From Parageobacillus sp. KH3-4 (GTDB lineage: Bacteria; Bacillota; Bacilli; Bacillales; Anoxybacillaceae): DNA of 64,000 bases. Positions 17,950-25,643 of the stretch are shown here, in pieces (positions within the stretch are counted from its first letter, which is position 1; each line of letters opens with the position of its first letter). The position numbers and the translations under genes were made by a program. The notes beneath the pieces are model-generated. The model was not told the origin of the DNA. It made no database searches and was given only the letters and a program-made list of their open reading frames with translations. The stretch lies in the NCBI RefSeq assembly GCF_022846435.1, contig NZ_AP025627.1, positions 1,956,001-2,020,000 of the forward strand, in the 5' to 3' direction.

Positions 17950-18858
17950 TTGCCAATTAACATTCCGAAAGATTTACCAGCAAAAGAAATATTGGAACAA
18001 GAAAATATTTTCGTAATGGATGAGGAACGGGCGTATTCTCAAGATATCCGTCCGTTAAATATAGTCATTTTAAATTTAATGCCCCAAAAAGAAAAAACAG
18101 AAACACAGCTATTGCGTCTTCTTGGCAATTCACCGCTTCAAGTCAATGTGACGTTTTTGCGCCCGGCAACACACGAGCCGAAAACGACAAGCAAGCACCA
18201 TCTTGAGCAATTTTATACGGTCTTTTCACAAATTCGCCATCGAAAATTCGACGGAATGATTATCACTGGCGCCCCTGTCGAACAAATGCCGTTTGAAGAA
18301 GTAACGTATTGGGACGAACTTACTGAAATTATGGAATGGACAAAAACGCATATCACTTCCACTCTACATATTTGCTGGGGAGCGCAAGCGGGACTTTATT
18401 ATCATTACGGCATTCCAAAATACCCGCTTCCGCGAAAATGCTTCGGCATTTTCGAACATACGCTTGAAGTGAAAAACGTCAAACTGCTGCGCGGATTTGA
18501 CGACGTATTTCGTGTACCGCACTCGCGCCATACCGACGTAAAGCGCGAAGATATTGAGAAAGTCCCGGAATTGATGATTTTATCTGCTTCTGAAAAGGCG
18601 GGGGTATGTTTAGTTGCATCGAATGATGGAAAGCAAATCTTTTTAACCGGCCATCCGGAATACGACGCCACGACATTAAAAGAGGAATATGAACGGGATT
18701 TAGCCAAAGGCCTGCCGATTCACATTCCAGAATCGTACTTCCCAAACGACGATCCGACGAAACAGCCGCTCAATACTTGGCGCTCACATGCAAATTTATT
18801 GTTTGTCAACTGGCTGAACTATTACGTTTATCAAGAAACGCCATATGTGTGGGAATGA
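17950..18858 (+). CDS. metA: Homoserine O-acetyltransferase
   Basis: This 302-residue enzyme acylates homoserine in methionine synthesis. TTG at 17950 is the preferred start: GGAGG lies nine bases upstream, whereas the GTG at 17941 touches that site, and the TTG start numbers the catalytic cysteine as Cys142 (H-I-C-W-G-A-Q), as in characterised MetA proteins. With this numbering residue 111 is Glu (A-P-V-E-Q), the residue linked to acetyl-CoA instead of succinyl-CoA use. The catalytic His-x-Glu is in T-G-H-P-E-Y-D. Confidence 0.95.
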   Translation: MPINIPKDLPAKEILEQENIFVMDEERAYSQDIRPLNIVILNLMPQKEKTETQLLRLLGNSPLQVNVTFLRPATHEPKTTSKHHLEQFYTVFSQIRHRKFDGMIITGAPVEQMPFEEVTYWDELTEIMEWTKTHITSTLHICWGAQAGLYYHYGIPKYPLPRKCFGIFEHTLEVKNVKLLRGFDDVFRVPHSRHTDVKREDIEKVPELMILSASEKAGVCLVASNDGKQIFLTGHPEYDATTLKEEYERDLAKGLPIHIPESYFPNDDPTKQPLNTWRSHANLLFVNWLNYYVYQETPYVWE

Positions 18859-18978
18859 GTATATTCTTTTTTTCTTTTTAAAAAATTTAATTGAATAATT
18901 GAATAAATATTGCTAAAATCGGAGTTTTCCACTTATTTCCCGTCAATTTATTATTTGTGTGGTCAAGTGTGGCCACGC

Positions 18979-19006
18979 AAAAAAGCGGGAGCAATCCCGC
19001 TTTTTT
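18979..19006 (-). terminator. Terminator at the end of the phage-gene relic
   Basis: The perfect arms AAAAAAGCGGGA and TCCCGCTTTTTT have a four-base loop. It works in either direction and may also end metA transcripts. Confidence 0.85.
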
Positions 19007-19311
19007 ATTCAGCATATTTGCATAGAGCCTCGTGTACATATCCTGTTTTTTCATCCCATACATAAAAACTATATTCCCGACTAGGTTTCTCCGGTCTTCC
19101 ACATTGGCTGTTTTATAGCTACATCCATAAGCCTTCGTGGCATTAAAATACTTCAAATGTTCCCCTTCCATTTTTGTTCCCATTCCACTTTCGGACTTGT
19201 GCATCGGGATACACTTAACTGAGCGGCAATATCCTTTCGTTTCCTCTCACCGCCGATTGCTTTCCATACCTCAAATGCTGCATCTCGTCTTGGGCCGCTT
19301 TGTCTTGGCAT
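19005..19311 (-). pseudogene. Decayed phage terminase small subunit
   Basis: Three reading frames in succession on the minus strand carry pieces of one gene. The first (19311 to 19153) starts M-P-R-Q-S-G-P-R-R-D-A-A-F-E-V-W-K and continues into K-R-K-D-I-A-A-Q-L-S-V-S, the N-terminal helix-turn-helix of PBSX-type terminase small subunits. The second contains Y-F-N-A-T-K-A-Y-G-C-S-Y-K-T-A-N-V-E, typical of the same family further on. The third ends E-A-L-C-K-Y-A-E just before the terminator and is not clearly part of the same gene. The start has a strong GGAGGTG site. Frameshifts make it non-functional. Confidence 0.6.
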
Positions 19312-19354
19312 TACATCTCACCCACCTCCACCATATATCCGTTTGTTTTGCCCA

Positions 19355-19386
19355 ACAAAAAAAAGCATCCTAAATGGACGCTTTTC
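19355..19386 (-). terminator. Terminator after the Pro-rich small protein gene
   Basis: The stem AAGCGTCC/GGATGCTT (with a G-U pair) is followed on the minus strand by TTTTTTTTGTTG. Confidence 0.75.
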
Positions 19387-19396
19387 CCATAAAGCA

Positions 19397-19519
19397 TTAA
19401 TTTTTTTTATTTTGACTTGGTGGTTTTGGAGGCCTCGGTGTTTTTGGAGGTTGCTTTATGCCATGGTTAATTTGGGGATTAGGGTTAATTTTTGGCATCT
19501 CTTTTTCGCTACTCATCAT
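19397..19519 (-). CDS. 40-residue proline/lysine-rich protein coupled to the DUF6338 gene
   Basis: This small soluble protein begins M-M-S-S-E-K-E-M-P-K and its second half is a run of P-P-K-T-P-R-P-P-K-P-P motifs ending in N-K-K-N. Its ATG lies inside the end of the DUF6338 gene (11-base overlap), with GAGAGGAGAGG upstream, and a terminator follows. This is the arrangement of a translationally coupled partner. I know of no family. The polyproline part suggests binding to a protein surface. Confidence 0.6.
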   Translation of the reverse strand: MMSSEKEMPKINPNPQINHGIKQPPKTPRPPKPPSQNKKN

Positions 19520-20186
19520 TTTCCTCTCCTCTCTTATCTATTTCTATAATGATTTTCGAATTAACATCAAAATTAAAATAGACAAACGACATATCATACA
19601 GTTCCCTTAATTCTCCGCTTTCGTCATCCTTAAAAACCTTGACTTGTGATAAAACAAGTTCTCTTTTATCATCTTTATGCGAAAATGCCGATACAGCACC
19701 TTGATAAACAATTTTAGATTCCAAATCACGTATATTAACCCACTCCACATCATTAGAGTTAAATAAGAATTCCCAGATATCTTCATCTCCATGCTTATTG
19801 GATATATGTAACCAGTTTGAAATTTTATATAGAATTTTTTGGTTGATGATTGCAACAAACAAAATAGCTAACAAAGCACCGACAACGGTTGAGAGGAATA
19901 CTTCGATGACATTAATCTGTACATCATTGTTTAAAAGAGAATCCATAAAAGTTGATTTGAGAGTTGAATACCTACCTAGTAGTTGAGCGGAATAATTTAT
20001 TAATGAAACCAATAAGAAAACTACAAAATACGAGGCTACTCCGAGTAAAAACGAATGGATAACGAAGTGAAAAAGTTGGTTTCTCCTATGGCTTGTTAAA
20101 GTATCAATTATGATAGTTGAAACAATTCCTGGCAAAAATAAAAACAGTAACCTTACAGTTAATTCAGTGAATCCTATATTACTCAC
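19509..20186 (-). CDS. DUF6338-like membrane protein
   Basis: This 225-residue protein has three or so membrane segments in its first 130 residues (L-L-F-L-F-L-P-G-I-V-S-T-I-I-I near residues 13-27, another around 48-65, another near 100-118). A cytoplasmic C-terminal domain of about 100 residues, rich in Asp/Glu/Lys, ends I-I-I-E-I-D-K-R-G. It looks like the DUF6338 family of unknown function. The start is GTG at 20186, with an AAAGGGG stretch very close, so the exact start is unsure. It is followed by the coupled Pro-rich gene, and the region is AT-rich compared with the core genes, as in transferred DNA. Confidence 0.6.
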   Translation of the reverse strand: MSNIGFTELTVRLLFLFLPGIVSTIIIDTLTSHRRNQLFHFVIHSFLLGVASYFVVFLLVSLINYSAQLLGRYSTLKSTFMDSLLNNDVQINVIEVFLSTVVGALLAILFVAIINQKILYKISNWLHISNKHGDEDIWEFLFNSNDVEWVNIRDLESKIVYQGAVSAFSHKDDKRELVLSQVKVFKDDESGELRELYDMSFVYFNFDVNSKIIIEIDKRGEENDE

Positions 20187-20360
20187 CCCTTTCGCCTATT
20201 CATTTCTACAAAAGGAGATAAATTCCTGCTAATTTTCATTTAATTTCTCCTCCAAATAAAAAACCCCCGAAATGATGCTTTTATTTTTGTTGAACTTGTA
20301 TTAAATATTTGAAATAATTAAATTATTAAGAAGCAATTTGAAACAAGGAAGTGATTTTAA

Positions 20361-20909
20361 TTGAAGACAAATATAAACAAAGAGATATTTTCATGGGTGA
20401 AATCTATATTATTCTCATTGGTTATAGTTGCAATTTGTCGTTACTTCATATTTTCTCCTTCTACCGTTCACGGAGAATCGATGTTTCCAACATTTAAAGA
20501 TCATGAAAAAATTATAATTAGCAAAGTTAGCAAATTAGAGCATTTCGATGTGATTGTATTTCATGCCCCGGATTCGGATGCAAACTATATAAAAAGGATT
20601 ATCGGTCTTCCTGGAGATCGTATTGAAGTAAAAGATGACATACTATACATTAACGGCAAGCCTTATAAAGAACCATATTTAAAGCCTAATAGAAAGAATC
20701 TATTCCATGGCATTAAATTAACAGGTGATTTTACATTAAAAGAAATAACTGGAAAATCAGAAGTACCAAAAGGTTATCTCTTTGTAATGGGAGATAATAG
20801 ATTGGTTAGCAAGGATAGTAGACATTTTAAATTCATACCGATTAAATCTGTTATTGGTGAGGTAAAGTTCAGATATTACCCTTTAAAAGAAATAGGAATT
20901 CCTGAATAA
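20361..20909 (+). CDS. Type I signal peptidase (Sip family)
   Basis: This 182-residue membrane serine protease removes signal peptides from exported preproteins. The catalytic pair is Ser40 in H-G-E-S-M-F-P-T and Lys78 in Y-I-K-R-I-I-G-L-P-G-D, with M-G-D-N-R-x-x-S-K-D-S-R near the end. One N-terminal anchor (residues 13-31) places the active site outside. The start is TTG at 20361 after AAGGAAG. It is a lone gene in the AT-rich accessory region, so it is probably an extra Sip acquired in addition to a housekeeping copy. Confidence 0.9.
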   Translation: MKTNINKEIFSWVKSILFSLVIVAICRYFIFSPSTVHGESMFPTFKDHEKIIISKVSKLEHFDVIVFHAPDSDANYIKRIIGLPGDRIEVKDDILYINGKPYKEPYLKPNRKNLFHGIKLTGDFTLKEITGKSEVPKGYLFVMGDNRLVSKDSRHFKFIPIKSVIGEVKFRYYPLKEIGIPE

Positions 20910-21037
20910 ACTTATATAAGACGCCTTTTTTGATCCTCTACAGAAATTGCACAAATCATGCATAAGGATGCAACATCACATATGCAGTACATATCGATGA
21001 AATCATGCCATTTTGGCTGTTCCAATCCGTCGCTCTT

Positions 21038-21690
21038 TCACTTATTAAATACGCGTTCACGACGAAGCCAGCCATTGGCCTCGTTTTTAAAAAAGGAAGA
21101 ACACAGCCATAGGAGCTCGCTATTGCGGCGGTGGATAGGGGAAATCCATAAGATCCCCGACTGTTCTGCTGTTGGGCGAACCTTTTTTGCTGTCATGCGC
21201 GGCATCGCCCAATACAAATTTGAAAACAATCCATTCTGGTGCTACTGCCGCATCATTTCGATCCGCTGTCGCCCACACATGAGAGAAAATGATTTCTTCA
21301 AAAGCGGTGCAGAGATGGAGCTTAATATCCTTTAAACCAATGGCATCGGGTGGACGCTCCCCACTTCGCTTGCGAATCGTAAAGACTGCTGCGAAGGTCC
21401 GTGCTGCCAATCAGCACAATTTTGGAATACCGCACTTCTAAATCTTGGAGCAGCTGTGCATGAAAAACAGGGAATCTCTGTTCGCTAAACCACTTCATCG
21501 CACGGCTTTGAAGGAACTTCACTGAGCCCGCCAGCCTGCTGAAAACGGCGAAAAACACTGCAGAATGATAATTCAAGGAATCTATGGAATAAAAATATAT
21601 TTTCCAAAAGAAACATTTCAATAATGTTGTTTTCAGCACGGCGGTCTTCCGGCCACATCCGGTAATGATAGCAAGTCCATATACCGAATA
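21038..21690 (-). pseudogene. Degenerate DDE transposase (insertion sequence relic)
   Basis: Pieces in different minus-strand frames line up as one transposase: T-A-V-L-K-T-T-L-L-K-C-F-F-W-K, then R-Y-S-K-I-V-L-I-G-S-T-D-L-R-S-S-L-Y-D-S-Q-A-K-W-G (DDE-type Asp), then K-L-H-L-C-T, A-T-A-D-R-N-D-A-A-V-A-P-E and F-V-L-G-D-A-A-H-D-S-K-K (second Asp), then W-L-R-R-E-R-V-F-N-K (last acidic residue). At least two frameshifts break it. The IS4/IS5-like group cannot be named precisely. No terminal inverted repeats were found. Confidence 0.6.
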
Positions 21691-22100
21691 ATGTTTCTAA
21701 AATGGGAGCTGTTTTATCAGTCCATGCATTTCCTCTGTTCCAATGGGAATCATGAACGTGCCCACTACTGGAAGTTTTTTAGGTCACTGTATATGATTTC
21801 CAAGGCGGTGGATTTTTTTATGTGCATTTGTGCATTCGTTATGCGTTTTGCAACACATCCAATTACCCGTGGTGCTAGGATAAAATCAGACAAGCATAAA
21901 AATAGCCCTTGCGTGAGGATCTCCTTAAGATGAAAGCGCGATCAAACATTCAAAAAGAGAGTCCACATTATCTGTTTTTCTTTCCAATCAAATATCCATT
22001 CCCGGTGTTTGAAGATTGCTTACCTTCTCATCGCCCCAAGTACTTGCTTGTACGTGCCCATCAAATCAACCGGTTTGCGCACCTAGTTAAAGATGATGCC
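21691..22100. other. Region without a recognisable gene
   Basis: These 410 bases contain only short unsupported frames. The left part may be the remaining end of the transposase relic (a frame with D-K-T-A-P-I-L-E-T-L-F-G on the minus strand). Nothing else is recognisable. Confidence 0.5.
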
Positions 22101-22427
22101 TTATTGCCGTGGTGCCCATAGCATGACGGAAACCCCTATTAAACAAATAACTGCACCAATCCAATCGTATAAATCAGGCGTTTTCTTATCAATCAACCAA
22201 CCCCATAATACAGAAAGAACGATAAACACCCCGCCATAAGCAGCATAAACTCTACCAAACGATGGAAATGATTGAAATGTAGCAATAACACCATATAAAG
22301 CCAGAGATAATCCACCAAAGACACCCCAATAAAATGGCTTACCTTCTCTTAACCATAGCCAAATAAGATAACCCCCGCCAATTTCAGCGATTCCAGCAAG
22401 CACAAACAAGATAATTGCATAAAACAT
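22101..22427 (-). CDS. YnfA/UPF0060 family small membrane protein
   Basis: This 108-residue protein has four transmembrane helices and is typical of UPF0060/YnfA, which belongs to the drug/metabolite transporter superfamily near the SMR exporters. Signatures are [31 protein letters not shown] and D-W-I-G-A-x-I-C-L-I-G. ATG at 22427 follows AAGGAAG at eight bases, and two in-frame starts just upstream overlap the site. The transported compound is unknown. Confidence 0.92.
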   Translation of the reverse strand: MFYAIILFVLAGIAEIGGGYLIWLWLREGKPFYWGVFGGLSLALYGVIATFQSFPSFGRVYAAYGGVFIVLSVLWGWLIDKKTPDLYDWIGAVICLIGVSVMLWAPRQ

Positions 22428-22540
22428 GTACATCACTTCCTTGAACAATTTTATTTTTATATAAGCTATTATAACGTTTCCTTATTGCATTCACCTGCTC
22501 TGTTAGTTCAATAAACAATTAAGAACAGATTATTTAAATA

Positions 22541-22572
22541 AAAAACGCCACCCCGATCGGAGTGACGCCCTG
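22541..22572 (-). terminator. Terminator after the NlpC/P60-like gene
   Basis: The stem GCGTCACTCC/GGGGTGGCGT has a GATC loop and some G-U pairs, followed on the minus strand by TTTTTATTT. It lies about 120 bases past the stop. Confidence 0.75.
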
Positions 22573-22692
22573 CTAAATAAAATATCCACGTTATCATCAT
22601 AGCATGTTTGAAGCAACATAGTCTTCCATCTTTCTGCCAAAAGCCTACCGTTTTTCTTCCAATTAACAAAGAGATTTACTATAGCCCTTTAT

Positions 22693-23175
22693 TTACTTAA
22701 TGACTCGCTTAGCCCCTATATACCGGTCTTTCCAATATTTATCACTCATTTTAACCACTTTTACCCCTTTTGATGTTGCACCAATAAACGTACCATTTCC
22801 ATTATAAATTCCCACAAAGGATACCTTTCCTTTTGCTCCTGTTGCATAAAACACTAAATCGCCTCTTTGTAACGCACTTTGTTTAACAAACTTGCCGACT
22901 TTATACTGTGCGGCACTCGTTCGCGGAATAGCCAATTTGGTTGCAGCATTTTTATACACATACTGAGTAAAGCCACTCGCATCAAATCCTTTTGGCGTTG
23001 TACCTCCATATTTATATGGGCTTCCTACATAGTCATTTGCTACTGCCGCGACTTCCTCCCCATAGTTAATTGTTGCTGATGCATTGGAAACGGTACCGAA
23101 GATAAATGCTACGACTAAAGATAAAATTGATAAAACTGTTAATAACCATTTTGGAACCGATAAACTTATGCTCAT
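22693..23175 (-). CDS. NlpC/P60-like secreted protein lacking catalytic residues
   Basis: This 160-residue protein has a signal peptide (about residues 1-34, N-A-S-A end) followed by a single NlpC/P60 domain. The fold markers are clear (Y-V-G-S-P-Y-K-Y-G-G-T-T-P-K-G-F-D, R-G-D-L-V-F-Y, V-G-I-Y-N-G-N-G). However, the usual D-C-S-G reads D-A-S-G (Ala66), the S-H-V-G-I-Y histidine is Phe120, and the F-I-H-A histidine is Gly132. All three catalytic positions are therefore gone while the frame is intact, so it cannot be a normal D,L-endopeptidase and is best read as a cell-wall-binding or regulatory pseudoenzyme. Confidence 0.85.
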   Translation of the reverse strand: MSISLSVPKWLLTVLSILSLVVAFIFGTVSNASATINYGEEVAAVANDYVGSPYKYGGTTPKGFDASGFTQYVYKNAATKLAIPRTSAAQYKVGKFVKQSALQRGDLVFYATGAKGKVSFVGIYNGNGTFIGATSKGVKVVKMSDKYWKDRYIGAKRVIK

Positions 23176-24070
23176 CTCTACTCCCCCCTTAGATTTAGAA
23201 AATGAACCTCAATTCAAATATACGGATATTAATCATTTTGATTCCTAAAGTAAAAAATTTTTGGGGGGTGCACTTGCGTGTTTAGCGTCAGAAGTTTTGT
23301 TTTTATGCTTCGGTTCCTCTATGTCCAATCTTCGGACGAGTCTTTGTAAGTCAGCGATGAAATACTCCTTCACCATTAAGCACTTGGCAAAGGATATCCG
23401 TAGCCATTGAATTTTACGCACATTTGTCTTCCCAGCTATACGTTTTCCTTACCTATGGATAGCTATCCCTATAAAGCAGGAAACTATCCTTCAGACACGA
23501 CCCGTTTCTTTTGCCATTTCGTCCAAATGCAATTTTTTCATGGATATTTTTTTATATTCTTCTTTCGCTTTTCTTCTTCCTTATTGTATTGTTCTATTCT
23601 TTTTGTTTGTTTTTTATTTAGCATATACTTTTATTAGAATACATAATGACGGCATCATTAAACGCCCCCATCTTGCTTAACTCCTCACGCATAAGCGCAA
23701 GAGGCGGTCGGTCTTGGACTAACAAGACAGGATGACGTTATTTTGAATTTTTCCATGTGTGCCAGTTCGTCGGGGCGCAAAGCCCATGCGCTCATGGCCG
23801 CATATCAGCCACCGCGCGCCACCCGCAAATTTAGGTGACAAGCGGAAGGGAGAGAAACAGCTAGAGTTTGTCCGATTTTTCCTAATATCAAAAGAATATT
23901 TTTCAGAGAAAAACGGTCAACAAAAGCAGACAAGTTTTCCTTTTTTCATACAGGATTGTTAAATTTTAATGTTGATTTTTAGACTACAGAAAAAGACCGA
24001 AATAAATCGGCCTTGCGTCTTGTTCAAATATCGCAACTCATTAGTTGAATTCTAAAAGATTTATCAAAAA
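23176..24070. other. Gene-poor region with a possible gene relic
   Basis: Nearly 900 bases hold no convincing intact gene. One minus-strand frame at 23245-23421 (58 codons from GTG; W-L-R-I-S-F-A-K-C-L-M-V-K, then D-L-Q-R-L-V-R-R-L-D-I-E-E-P) looks like the end of a degraded, possibly transposase, gene. The stretch 23640-23860 is GC-richer and has some stem potential, but I could not match it to a known RNA. Confidence 0.4.
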
Positions 24071-24101
24071 GCAAAAAGGAGAAGCATAGTGCCTTCCCCT
24101 T
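24071..24101 (-). terminator. Terminator after the 78-residue membrane protein gene
   Basis: The stem AAGGGGAAGGC/GCTTCTCCTT is followed on the minus strand by TTTGCTTTTT. Confidence 0.7.
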
Positions 24102-24110
24102 AAAGAAATG

Positions 24111-24347
24111 TTAATTTTTTAATATTTTAGGAATGAAATAGGCTATTGTTGCTGATAATACAGCCAATATCAACGTAGGAACGGCAGAACTTTCACCAAA
24201 AACAACCTCTTGAGGTAAATTAGCGCTTATATTCCGAGTTTCTGATAGATCAGGATTGTATGTAGCAGTGAGAAGTATACCTGATAACATTTGCGTTAAT
24301 GAAAATAGCAATACGAAGCTCACTAAGAATATCATGTACTTTTTCAT
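24111..24347 (-). CDS. Small membrane protein of unknown function
   Basis: This 78-residue protein has a hydrophobic N-terminal segment (Y-M-I-F-L-V-S-F-V-L-L-F-S), a polar middle of about 30 residues that should face outside, and a second hydrophobic segment near the end (L-I-L-A-V-L-S-A-T-I-A-Y-F-I). ATG at 24347 follows GGAGGTG, a very strong site, and a terminator follows the gene, so it is likely real. No family recognised. Confidence 0.6.
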   Translation of the reverse strand: MKKYMIFLVSFVLLFSLTQMLSGILLTATYNPDLSETRNISANLPQEVVFGESSAVPTLILAVLSATIAYFIPKILKN

Positions 24348-24463
24348 TTTATCCACCTCCTAACTTACTTATTTACGATTATATCCCATAAAAGATTCAA
24401 GATTTTGAAAAATTCTTCAACTAACTTTTTCTCTTAACCAACCATGAAGCAAGCTTCAATACA

Positions 24464-24498
24464 GATGATGGAAATTAACTCATTCTTCACGGGAGTTC
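24464..24498. repeat. Diverged direct repeat, copy 1
   Basis: GATGATGGAAATTAACTC with the following bases matches the stretch at 24932-24967 with several differences, and the similarity extends weakly to the left. Read on the minus strand, both copies encode K-N-E-L-(I/T)-S-I-I-C and run into a TAA, so they may be leftovers of the same coding end or element. Confidence 0.5.
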
Positions 24499-24542
24499 AA
24501 CAACATATCATTATTTTAAATGATAATGTTTCTCTATATAAT

Positions 24543-24812
24543 CTAATAAATGAAATATTTCAAAGTATTCCCCAAACAAATAAAAAACTGTTGCAATAGA
24601 GAAATTATAGAAACTGGTTTTACCCACTTCTTTTTTAGCAAAAGTACAAACTCAATGATTAAAAGTGTACTAAAACTAAAAGCGTATGCTGCAAAACTTA
24701 TCTTAGTTCTCTCTGCAATACCTGAACCCAAAGCTAATCCGAATAAAAGTAATATGGCCATCAATGGCAATATTACTAATAAAAGTTTACGTAGTGAATT
24801 AAAATAATTCAT
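24543..24812 (-). CDS. Small hydrophobic protein, possible membrane protein
   Basis: This 89-residue reading frame has two or three hydrophobic stretches (L-L-L-V-I-L-P-L-M-A-I-L-L-L-F-G and A-A-Y-A-F-S-F-S-T-L-L-I-I-E-F-V-L-L-L). A TAGGAGA sequence lies almost on top of the ATG at 24812, which is too close for a good start, so expression is doubtful. No family recognised. Confidence 0.4.
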   Translation of the reverse strand: MNYFNSLRKLLLVILPLMAILLLFGLALGSGIAERTKISFAAYAFSFSTLLIIEFVLLLKKKWVKPVSIISLLQQFFICLGNTLKYFIY

Positions 24813-24931
24813 TCTCCTACACCACTCATTTTTATAACTTATTTTACCATATATTAAGTTGTTTGTTTACTATTTCCTTCTCAATAATATCCTATCCGTT
24901 AGCCATGCATACATCGCTTCGTGGCACCACA

Positions 24932-24967
24932 GATGATGGAAGTAAGTTCGTTCTTCCATGGGGTTCC
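24932..24967. repeat. Diverged direct repeat, copy 2
   Basis: Second copy of the repeat described at 24464. It lies just past the stop of the gene at 24974, as copy 1 lies past the stop of the gene at 24543. Confidence 0.5.
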
Positions 24968-24973
24968 AGAAGT

Positions 24974-25219
24974 TTACTTTTGAAAATCTGCTATATTCCA
25001 ATTCATTTTAGGATTAACGGCATCCATAAACTTCTTAATTTGTTCTTCGCTTAAATCTTTTTCACCAGTCGAATTTTTAACATATGATACAAGTTCCCAA
25101 GTTTCATCATAAGGTTTCTTCGGGGCTTTCCACCTAATGCCAAATGTATAATCAACACCATCAATCTTGACGTTCATAATCAATATATCGCCATGGAGGA
25201 TAAACTTACTCATTTCCAT
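24974..25219 (-). CDS. Hypothetical protein, 81 residues
   Basis: This small soluble protein is rich in aromatic and charged residues (K-I-D-G-V-D-Y-T-F-G-I-R-W-K-A-P and D-L-S-E-E-Q-I-K-K-F-M-D-A-V). ATG at 25219 follows GGGAGA by about seven bases. The stop of the next upstream frame overlaps its start region. No family is recognised; the composition and intact frame suggest a real gene. Confidence 0.55.
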   Translation of the reverse strand: MEMSKFILHGDILIMNVKIDGVDYTFGIRWKAPKKPYDETWELVSYVKNSTGEKDLSEEQIKKFMDAVNPKMNWNIADFQK

Positions 25220-25424
25220 TTTTGTATCTCCCTCTACTTTTTAATCCTTTATGAAAATTATTTCGCGTTCCTTCTTCGATTCTCCTGCCCGTTAGCCGAA
25301 CAAGAAAACCAGCAACATTCTTTAGCAGATTTTTTCCATAAAAAGCAGACCGCACCCGCCCCAATTTTCCTGCAATCGCTTGAACGATTTCTTTTCTCAT
25401 TCTCCTTGCTTGCCGTTCACTCAC
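25206..25424 (-). CDS. Small basic hypothetical protein
   Basis: This 72-residue, strongly basic frame starts at GTG (S-E-R-Q-A-R-R-M-R-K-E-I-V) with AAGGGG ten bases upstream, and overlaps the following gene by 14 bases. It could be a nucleic-acid-binding protein or a chance frame; there is no further support. Confidence 0.3.
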   Translation of the reverse strand: MSERQARRMRKEIVQAIAGKLGRVRSAFYGKNLLKNVAGFLVRLTGRRIEEGTRNNFHKGLKSRGRYKNGNE

Positions 25425-25449
25425 ATGTTCCGTTCCCCTTAATATTTAC

Positions 25450-25485
25450 AAGAAGGCTGAAGGATAACTCCGCCTTCTTTTTTTA
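25450..25485 (+). terminator. Orphan plus-strand terminator
   Basis: The arms AGAAGGC and GCCTTCT have a weak inner stem and are followed by a run of seven T residues. No plus-strand gene precedes it, which suggests that a gene was lost here. Confidence 0.5.
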
Positions 25486-25643
25486 TTTCACTTTGGCGGC
25501 GCTGTTATTTTCACGATAAAACAGCATAGATTGTTTTTTCACTTCCTTTTTTCCTTCCATAAAACAAATAGCCACTCTTCCGTTGCTTCGGCGTCATGTT
25601 CGGGGAAAGGGTTTTTTCGGCACTTCCTACTTCACAATATCCC

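Noticed and set aside
23221-23460. A ydaO-type (c-di-AMP) riboswitch in front of the NlpC/P60-like gene, as this switch often controls wall hydrolases.
   Set aside because: No conserved ydaO blocks were found on the minus strand; the stretch instead reads as a short coding relic.
23690-23850. Possible riboswitch: GGGGCGCAAAGCCC resembles part of the c-di-GMP (GEMM) consensus.
   Set aside because: The other conserved block (AGGCAAACC with its tetraloop) and a downstream gene are missing, so the match is probably chance.
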